NCBI GenBank assembly: GCA_023846275.1
Contig: CM043878.1
Span: forward strand, 12,593,501 to 12,657,500
Reading direction: 5' to 3'
Origin: Vanilla planifolia
Lineage: Eukaryota > Streptophyta > Magnoliopsida > Asparagales > Orchidaceae
DNA length: 64,000 nucleotides
A program made the translations under genes and the position numbers. Numbering within the stretch: position 1 is the stretch's first letter; the number at the start of each line of letters is the position of its first letter. Under the pieces are notes generated by a model. That model was not told the origin of the DNA. It did not search any database and saw nothing but the letters and a program-made list of their open reading frames with translations. Below, in pieces: positions 56,036-64,000 of the stretch.

Positions 56036-57932
56036 TAGAAGAGAAAAATAAAAATTTGAAAATATGGGAGATTCATGACGAAAACTAAATACAATTGTTA
56101 GAATTAGAGACTAACATGATGTCATAATATAAAAAAAATAATTTAATAACACGCTAAAAGAAGCCCAAAAAATCGTGCAGAAATGTTTTTTTTGATAATT
56201 CAATTATACAAACTAAATCATTAGACAATCGACAAGGGTACTTTTACTTAAGAAATTTTTAAATTGGATCACGATAAAAATATAAAAAATGCGTCATAAT
56301 ATTTATGGTTTTCTTTAAATTTTAATCGATTATTTAGTTAAATTGAAAAAAAAAAACGATAAAATGTATATGCAGTTGTCTTTATTAATACCATTTGATA
56401 ATGACTTTTTAAATATATTAAGTACAACTGAATCTTAAATTCATAAATATATCTGATAATTTTCATAACTTTTTTGAACCTTCAAACGTAATATATTTTC
56501 TAAAACTTTACGAATAATTCACATGGAGAAAAAGAGATTTTTATTATAAAAAAATTCCTAAAACTAATTATATATATGTGTGTTGATAGTTAATCACAAA
56601 TATTTTTGTCATTACATTTGTTGAGAAAGGTAGTAAAATAATATTTATTTTTTAAAATCTTTTTTGTTAATTAATTCATTTATGTTTAAAAGTTTTTTAA
56701 TTTTTTTATATTATATTTTTTGTTGTTCTTTTGAATCACTATTATTCTTAATAGTATAAAGTAGACATAAAATATATGCAATGAAAATAATTTTAATGAT
56801 TAAATTTATTTATAAAAAATATAGTATGCATTAACTCTTATATATTATAATTTATGTTTAATACGTAGAAACAAAATATAATATATATAATATGTTAAGT
56901 TAAAAATTACAGTTTTATAATAATATAATCTTGAAAATTATGTAATATAATCATATTATTTATATTTGACAAAATAAATTCACTCTACTAACTTAATTTC
57001 ATATTATAAAACATTTTTTCACTAATAAATTCATTTAAGTTAGAATTTTTTTAATTTTTTTAATTTTTTTAAATTTTTTAAATATATATTTGATATCACA
57101 ATTATTCTCAATAATAATAGCTAATATGATGTGTATCAAGAAGAAAACAATTTTTACAAATAAATTTATTTATCTAAATTTTATTATTTATCATGAATTA
57201 GTGAAATGTATAAATATTAATGTTATTTATTTTATATTTTTTTAAATAAAAATTGATTATACACATAAAATCAAAAGTAATGTAAAACATATAACATTTT
57301 TATTTATTGGTTTCCTAATTAAAAAAAAGAAAAAAAAATCAAACTCACAATGCACGTATTTTTTTAGTAGTCATCAATAATGACAATACTTTTATTTTAG
57401 TCACACATTATTAAATTATACAATTGTCAAATATCAAGACAAATGGTGAGTCAATTAAAACAAAATTTCTCCTAAAATATCACAATTTTGTGGGGTTATC
57501 ATTTGCATAAGTCGCATATTATATTATATATAAAAAATATAAAATGATAAATAATTCTAGAATATGTGAATATTACAATAATTATGAACGTAGAATATTC
57601 AAAATAATTGTTCGTTTTATATATTTTTAGTATTTCGATTTTTCAGTATGATTTATTTTTTATTTTTTATTATTCTTCTATTTTTTTTGTTTTTTAATAA
57701 TTTAAAATCTTAATTTTTATTTAGAAATAATAAAATTTTTTAAATTTATATCATTATTTTTTATTAACAATTGATTTAATAATTTTAATGAAGAGGTTCA
57801 TGTTTTGATATAGATATTTACATAAAATCCAAAACTTTAATTTATTCCTAATAAATAATAGTTTAATATTTATTTTGAAATGCTTTTGAAAACAGGCAGC
57901 GTAATTTATATTTTTCCGAACTTCGAAAAAAG

Positions 57933-57966
<34 letters not shown>

Positions 57967-58392
57967 TACGTTTTAGCAATGCACTTTTTTTTTTGGGTGT
58001 GTCCCGCACAATAACAACTCGTACAATTATAGGACCGTCCGCATAAACGTCATGATGCGGACGCCGAAAATGGCCAAAATCCGTGAGCTAACACTCACGG
58101 TTTTTCTGCGAAATCGCCGAGTCCGAAGGGTTATTCAGTTTTGCAATGTCGCACAGAACTTTTATGCGGACACCCGCAAAACTACGAAAGCGACAAACAT
58201 GCGACGTTTGTTTATTGGGTAATATCTCCACGTTTTTATTTTTAAATGTTTATGGTACAAGGTTATTTGTAAAATGTTTTCTAAATTTTTCTATTGGTGA
58301 AATATCAAAACAATTTTCATAATTTTTTTAATAATTAATATTAATATTTTCTAAAAAAATATATTTTAAATAAATATTATTTTTTTCTCTCT
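54741..58392 (+). repeat. Array unit 16 (3652 bp), strongly diverged
   Basis: Module A core 54915-55090, (TA)17 55997-56030, A29 tract, module B core 58000-58219. It carries the most substitutions of any uninterrupted unit, more than twenty by eye. They include A to T in module A at 55034, changes in both the loop and 3' arm of the GGATC hairpin near 55476-55483, altered bases left of the TA tract, and three changes in module B. One of those, near 58097, converts a G-U wobble of the second B hairpin into a Watson-Crick pair. Several changes are shared with units 17 and 18 and others are private. Confidence 0.94.
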
Positions 58393-59126
58393 ATCTTTCT
58401 ATTTCTTCATTTTTTATCTTTTATTTTATTAATAAATAGATTTTTATATTTACCTTGCAAATTTCTCTCTAAAATTAATATGATATGCATAATAATTGTT
58501 ATTAAAACATATATTTATTTATAGCCATTCATTCTTTTGCAAAAATACTTCCGTTTATTTATTATATGTCCCGCACCGTACAAAATATAAATTGTATGCA
58601 TATGGCCGCATATTTGATGTATGCGGACGCAAAAAAACCGTAAAACCCGTGAGCGAACCATCACGGATTTCTGCAGAAATTTGCCATGCAGCGGGTGCCA
58701 AATTTTGTGACGGTCGCATAGAACGTTCTATGCGGAACGGCTTAATATAAAAATATCTATTCTTACGCGGCTTAATTGTAGGATTCTCGGCGTTTTCCTT
58801 TTTTCCAATTTAAATATTTATGATTAGAGTATATAAAATATTAATTTATTTTTTATAACATGGAGAATGAAGAAAATTTCTTTTGAATATTTTAATTTAG
58901 CAGAAATGTAGTCTAATTATTTTTAAAATTTTTTTATTTAAAAATATAAATAAAAAAATAATCTCAAAAGAAATATTATCGTTATATATTAGTTTTTTAT
59001 TTTTAAAATGAAATCCTCAAATATTAATTGAAAAATAAAAATATAAAATTATTTTTTCCTTTTATCAATAATATAATTTACTTGTTTATCATTCATGTTA
59101 CAAAGAAAATTAACAAGGGATCGTTC

Positions 59127-59643
59127 TCGTGATCCACGATTCATATAAATATATTTATAATGAGTAGAGAAAATAAATATAAAATTTAAAACCTAAATAA
59201 TATTCGCAACTTGATAAAATGGCTCAACGAATTAAATAGAATTATATGCGAACAGAATCCCAAAATTTAAGTATAGTATACTACAAAAATGTAATAAAGG
59301 CTTCTTCGTAATTCACTTACGGCTATCAAATTATAAAAAAAATTAACAAATAAATTTTTACGGAAGCATTCGATAATATGAGCAGCCAAACGAAACTGCA
59401 AAAATTACTCGATAAATAAACGAATAAATATATTTATTAATACACATATTTATTTATTTTTCTTCTTTCAATATTAAATCAAAGTATTATGATAAATAAC
59501 TATTTTAATTATTTATTAGTTCAATGTTTTATTTTAAAAACAAAAACTCTAAAATTTCTTTCATATATTAAAAGTAAAGAGTGGATATTAGTTTTCATAT
59601 CGATTATATAATATAATTGTCATTTATATTTTAAATTAATTGA

Positions 59644-59681
<38 letters not shown>

Positions 59682-60100
59682 TAGAAGAGAAAAATAAAAA
59701 TTTGAAAATATGGGAGATTCATGACGAAAACTAAATACAATTGTTAGAATTAGAGACTAACATGATGTCATAATATAAAAAAAATAATTTAATAACACGC
59801 TAAAAGAAGCCCAAAAAATCGTGCGGAAATGTTTTTTTTGATAATTCAATTATACAAACTAAATCATTAGACAATCGACAAGGGTACTTTTACTTAAGAA
59901 ATTTGTAAATTGGATCACGATAAAAATATAAAAAATGCGTCATAATATTTATGGTTTTCTTTAAATTTTAATCGATTATTTAGGTAAATTGAAAAAAAAA
60001 AAACGATAAAATGTATATGCAGTTGTCTTTATTAATACCATTTGATAATGACTTTTTAAATATATTAAGTACAACTGAATCTTAAATTCATAAATATATC
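59127..60100 (+). repeat. 974-bp segment duplicated within unit 17, first copy
   Basis: This segment runs from the GGATC-hairpin loop, through the TA tract, to the ATATATC before the usual TGATAATT. It is followed directly by a second copy at 60101. The two parental sites share TCT, so the join has 3 bp of microhomology. Confidence 0.9.
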
Positions 60101-61074
60101 TCGTGATCCACGATTCATATAAATATATTTATAATGAGTAGAGAAAATAAATATAAAATTTAAAACCTAAATAATATTCGCAACTTGATAAAATGGCTCA
60201 ACGAATTAAATAGAATTATATGCGAACAGAATCCCAAAATTTAAGTATAGTATACTACAAAAATGTAATAAAGGCTTCTTCGTAATTCACTTACGGCTAT
60301 CAAATTATAAAAAAAATTAACAAATAAATTTTTACGGAAGCATTCGATAATATGAGCAGCCAAACGAAACTGCAAAAATTACTCGATAAATAAACGAATA
60401 AATATATTTATTAATACACATATTTATTTATTTTTCTTCTTTCAATATTAAATCAAAGTATTATGATAAATAACTATTTTAATTATTTATTAGTTCAATG
60501 TTTTATTTTAAAAACAAAAACTCTAAAATTTCTTTCATATATTAAAAGTAAAGAGTGGATATTAGTTTTCATATCGATTATATAATATAATTGTCATTTA
60601 TATTTTAATATTTTAAATTAATTCAATTAATATATATATATATATATATATTATTTAGAAGAGAAAAATAAAAATTTGAAAATATGGGAGATTCATGACG
60701 AAAAATAAATACAATTGTTAGAATTAGAGACTAACATGATGTCATAATATAAAAAAAATAATTTAATAACACACTAAAAGAAGCCAAAAAAATATTGCGG
60801 AAATTTTTTTTTTGATAATTCAATTATACAAACTAAATCATTAGACAATCGACAAGGGTACTTTTACTTAAGAAATTTGTAAATTGGATCACGATAAAAA
60901 TATAAAAAATGCGTCATAATATTCATAGTTTTCTTTAAATTTTAATCGATTATTTAGTTAAATTGAAAAAAAAAAAACGATAAAATGTATATGCAGTTGT
61001 CTTTATTAATACCATTTGATAATGACTTTTTAAATATATTAAGTACAACTGAATCTTAAATTCATAAATATATC
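60101..61074 (+). repeat. 974-bp segment duplicated within unit 17, second copy
   Basis: It restarts at CGTGATCC after ATATCT and repeats the preceding segment. Differences from the first copy include an extra ATTTTAATA-like insertion near 60604, only (TA)10, and substitutions near 60706, 60774, 60792-60795 and 60924-60927. These changes indicate some age since the duplication. Confidence 0.9.
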
Positions 61075-61254
61075 TGATAATTTTCATAACTTTTTTGAAC
61101 CTTCAAACGTAATATATTTTCTAAAACTTTACGAATAATTCACATGGAGAAAAAGAGATTTTTATTATAAAAAAATTCCTAAAACTTATTATATATATGT
61201 GTGTTGATAGTTAATCACAAATATTTTTGTCATTACATTTGTTGAGAAAGGTAG

Positions 61255-61283
61255 GAAATGGCCGAAAATGGCCGAAAATGGCC
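61255..61283 (+). repeat. Triplicated 10-bp motif at a deletion junction
   Basis: GAAAATGGCC, present once in normal module B, occurs as GAAATGGCC (61255-61263) followed by two full copies (61264-61273 and 61274-61283). The left side joins directly to spacer sequence ending GAAAGGTAG. By unit 16 coordinates about 1432 bp (56634-58065) are missing. The extra motif copies look like filler created by local re-priming during repair. Confidence 0.88.
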
Positions 61284-61427
61284 AAAATCCGTGAGCTAAC
61301 ACTCGCGGTTTTTCTGCGAAATCGCCGAATCCGAAGGGTTATTCAGTTTTGCAATGTCGCACAGAACTTTTATGCGGACACCCGCAAAACTACGAAAGCG
61401 ACAAACATGCGACGTTTGTTTATTGGG
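61264..61427 (+). repeat. Truncated module B of unit 17
   Basis: Only the part of module B from GAAAATGGCC onward remains. The opening TGTCCCGCAC, hairpin 1 and the upstream A tract are deleted. Hairpin 2 and the 3' hairpin are intact. Position 61362 carries the same G to A change in GCACAGAAC that is seen in unit 16. Confidence 0.88.
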
Positions 61428-61500
61428 TAATATCTCCACGTTTTTATTTTTAAATGTTTAGGGTACTAGGTTATTTGTAAAATGTTTTCTAAATTTTTCT

Positions 61501-61620
61501 ATTGGTGAAATATCAAAACAATTTTCATAATTTTTTTAATAATTAATATTAATATTTTCTATTGGTGAAATATCAAAACAATTTTCATAATTTTTTTAAT
61601 AATTAATATTAATATTTTCT
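61501..61620 (+). repeat. 60-bp perfect tandem duplication
   Basis: Positions 61501-61560 and 61561-61620 are identical. In other units a single copy is bounded by TTTTCT on both sides, so slippage between these 6-bp repeats explains the event. The second copy is followed by a slightly altered A-rich run. Confidence 0.95.
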
Positions 61621-61659
61621 AAAAAATAATATTTTAAATAAATATTATTTTTTCTCTCT

Positions 61660-62910
61660 ATCTTTCTATTTCTTCATTTTTTATCTTTTATTTTATTAAT
61701 AAATAGATTTTTATATTTACCTTGCAAATTTCTCTCTAAAATTAATATGATATGCATAATAATTGTTATTAAAATATATATTTATTTATAGCCATTCATT
61801 CTTTTGCAAAAATACTTCCGTTTATTTATTATATGTCCCGCACCGTACAAAATATAAATTGTATGCATATGGCCGCATATTTGATGTATGCGGACGCAAA
61901 AAAACCGTAAAACCCGTGAGCGAACCATCACGGATTTCTGCAGAAATTTGCCATGCAGCGGGTGCCAAATTTTGTGACGGTCGCATAGAACGTTCTATGC
62001 GGAACGGCTTAATATAAAAATATCTATTCTTACGCGGCTTAATTGTAGGATTCTCGGCGTTTTCCTTTTTTCCAATTTAAATATTTATGATTAGAGTATA
62101 TAAAATATTAATTTATTTTTTATAACATGGAGAATGAAGAAAATTTCTTTTGAATATTTTAATTTAGCAGAAATGTAGTCTAATTATTTTTAAAATTTTT
62201 TTATTTAAAAATATAAATAAAAAAATAATCTCAAAAGAAATATTATCGTTATATATTAGTTTTTTATTTTTAAAATGAAATCCTCAAATATTAATTGAAA
62301 AATAAAAATATAAAATTATTTTTTCCTTTTATCAATAATATAATTTACTTGTTTATCATTCATGTTACAAAGAAAATTAACAAGGGATCGTTCTCGTGAT
62401 CCACGATTCATATAAATATATTTATAATGAGTAGAGAAAATAAATATAAAATTTAAAACCTAAATAATATTCGCAACTTGATAAAATGGCTCAACGAATT
62501 AAATAGAATTATATGCGAACAGAATCCCAAAATTTAAGTATAGTATACTACAAAAATGTAATAAAGGCTTCTTCGTAATTCACTTACGGCTATCAAATTA
62601 TAAAAAAAATTAACAAATAAATTTTTACGGAAGCATTCGATAATATGAGCAGCCAAACGAAACTGCAAAAATTACTCGATAAATAAACGAATAAATATAT
62701 TTATTAATACACATATTTATTTATTTTTCTTCTTTCAATATTAAATCAAAGTATTATGATAAATAACTATTTTAATTATTTATTAGTTCAATGTTTTATT
62801 TTAAAAACAAAAACTCTAAAATTTCTTTCATATATTAAAAGTAAAGAGTGGATATTAGTTTTCATATCGATTATATAATATAATTGTCATTTATATTTTA
62901 AATTAATTGA

Positions 62911-62948
<38 letters not shown>

Positions 62949-64000
62949 TAGAAGAGAAAAATAAAAATTTGAAAATATGGGAGATTCATGACGAAAACTA
63001 AATACAATTGTTAGAATTAGAGACTAACATGATGTCATAATATAAAAAAAATAATTTAATAACACGCTAAAAGAAGCCCAAAAAATCGTGCGGAAATGTT
63101 TTTTTTGATAATTCAATTATACAAACTAAATCATTAGACAATCGACAAGGGTACTTTTACTTAAGAAATTTGTAAATTGGATCACGATAAAAATATAAAA
63201 AATGCGTCATAATATTTATGGTTTTCTTTAAATTTTAATCGATTATTTAGTTAAATTGAAAAAAAAAAACGATAAAATGTATATGCAGTTGTCTTTATTA
63301 ATACCATTTGATAATGACTTTTTAAATATATTAAGTACAACTGAATCTTAAATTCATAAATATATCTGATAATTTTCATAACTTTTTTGAACCTTCAAAC
63401 GTAATATATTTTCTAAAACTTTACGAATAATTCACATGGAGAAAAAGAGATTTTTATTATAAAAAAATTCCTAAAACTAATTATATATATGTGTGTTGAT
63501 AGTTAATCACAAATATTTTTGTCATTACATTTGTTGAGAAAGGTAGTAAAATAATATTTATTTTTTAAAATCTTTTTTGTTAATTAATTCATTTATGTTT
63601 AAAAGTTTTTTAATTTTTTTATATTATATTTTTTGTTGTTCTTTTGAATCACTATTATTCTTAATAGTATAAAGTAGACATAAAATATATGCAATGAAAA
63701 TAATTTTAATGATTAAATTTATTTATAAAAAATATAGTATGCATTAACTCTTATATATTATAATTTATGTTTAATACGTAGAAACCAAATATAATATATA
63801 TAATATGTTAAGTTAAAAATTACAGTTTTATAATAATATAATCTTGAAAATTATGTAATATAATCATATTATTTATATTTGACAAAATAAATTCACTCTA
63901 CTAACTTAATTTCATATTATAAAACATTTTTTCACTAATAAATTCATTTAAGTTAGAATTTTTTTAATTTTTTTAATTTTTTTAAATTTTTTAAATATAT
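61660..64000 (+). repeat. Array unit 18, truncated by window end (2341 bp seen)
   Basis: Module A core 61834-62009 is intact, including its 20-bp palindrome; the TA tract is (TA)14 at 62916-62943. Module B would lie beyond the window. It shares many marker changes with unit 17, such as those near 62032, 62098 and 62284, so units 17 and 18 form a subfamily. It lacks the unit 17 duplication and deletion, so those arose in unit 17 after the two separated, or were never copied. Confidence 0.93.

Larger units (their letters stand above)
58393..61659 (+). repeat. Array unit 17 (3267 bp), rearranged copy
   Basis: Module A core 58567-58742 is intact. The unit then contains a 974-bp internal tandem duplication (59127-60100 repeated at 60101-61074) with two TA tracts: (TA)14 at 59649-59676 and (TA)10 at 60631-60650. 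It also has a deletion of about 1.43 kb that removes the second half of the spacer, the long A tract and the 5' part of module B. A 10-bp motif is repeated at the deletion join, and a 60-bp stretch is duplicated at 61501-61620. Only the 3' part of module B survives, about 61264-61427. Base changes in the second 974-bp copy show that the duplication is not the newest event. Confidence 0.93.
1..64000. repeat. Macrosatellite-like tandem array, about 3.65-kb unit, about 17.6 copies
   Basis: The same sequence recurs head to tail across the entire window with a period of 3642-3656 bp, apart from one rearranged unit of 3267 bp. Landmarks in constant order in every full unit are CpG-rich module A, a (TA)n tract, an A11-13 tract, a long A27-31 tract and CpG-rich module B. 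No unit is inverted and no unrelated DNA interrupts the series. Units 1-13 differ only by scattered single-base changes and microsatellite lengths; units 14-18 are progressively more diverged. No gene of ordinary length is present. A unit this long fits a macrosatellite or large satellite in a eukaryotic genome. Alternatives are an amplified intergenic or non-coding RNA locus, or a multimer of a circular element. The array structure is certain; its function is unknown. Confidence 0.97.

Noticed and set aside
61227-61430. 67-codon frame across the unit 17 deletion join
   Set aside because: It has a TTG start, is created by the rearrangement and the 10-bp filler repeats, and has no sign of coding.
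1-64000. CRISPR array or bacterial origin
   Set aside because: The period is 3.65 kb with conserved rather than variable sequence between landmarks, and 64 kb without a credible coding gene is not bacterial.
1-64000. Ribosomal DNA or histone-type gene array
   Set aside because: No rRNA-like sequence and no conserved protein frame occurs in any unit; the GC-richer parts are only about 180-250 bp long.

Overview
The whole window is one head-to-tail tandem array with no flanking unique sequence. About 17.6 copies of a very AT-rich unit of about 3.65 kb fill all 64,000 bases. Using the motif at position 1 as an arbitrary unit start, units begin at 1, 3657, 7303, 10954, 14605, 18252, 21900, 25551, 29199, 32847, 36499, 40150, 43800, 47449, 51091, 54741, 58393 and 61660. 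Full units measure 3642 to 3656 bp. The exception is unit 17 (3267 bp), which is rearranged. Unit 18 is cut by the window end. All copies have the same orientation.

I see no protein-coding gene, tRNA, rRNA, CRISPR array or recognisable transposon. The only open frames are short (84 aa or less, plus one of 114 aa). They mostly lack ATG starts, and they recur only because the DNA repeats. The gene-free AT-rich DNA, poly(A)/poly(T) tracts, TA microsatellite and satellite-like homogeneity point to a eukaryotic nuclear genome. CpG-rich islands in a very AT-rich background would fit an insect, for example a hymenopteran, but nothing in the window identifies the species.

Each unit has the same plan (unit 1 coordinates). 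There is an AT-rich leader (1-137), then CpG-rich module A (core 175-350). A long AT-rich spacer follows, with a slightly GC-richer patch (720-1010), a (TA)n microsatellite (1257-1294), an A13 tract (1610-1622), and a pair of diverged direct repeats (about 1935-2095 and 2290-2460). Next come an A28 tract (3199-3226), CpG-rich module B (core 3265-3484), and a short AT-rich tail (3485-3656). Modules A and B are diverged direct copies of each other, and both carry the same ordered series of hairpins. They are the most structured part of the unit and the best candidates for a functional or mobile-element-derived core.

Units 1-13 are nearly identical. From unit 14 rightward, substitutions accumulate in a nested pattern, and unit 17 carries a 974-bp duplication, a 1.43-kb deletion with a 10-bp filler repeat, and a 60-bp duplication. 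This is the pattern expected when the interior of an array is homogenised by unequal exchange and its edge is not, so the array boundary probably lies a short way beyond the right end. The array extends beyond the left end by an unknown amount.
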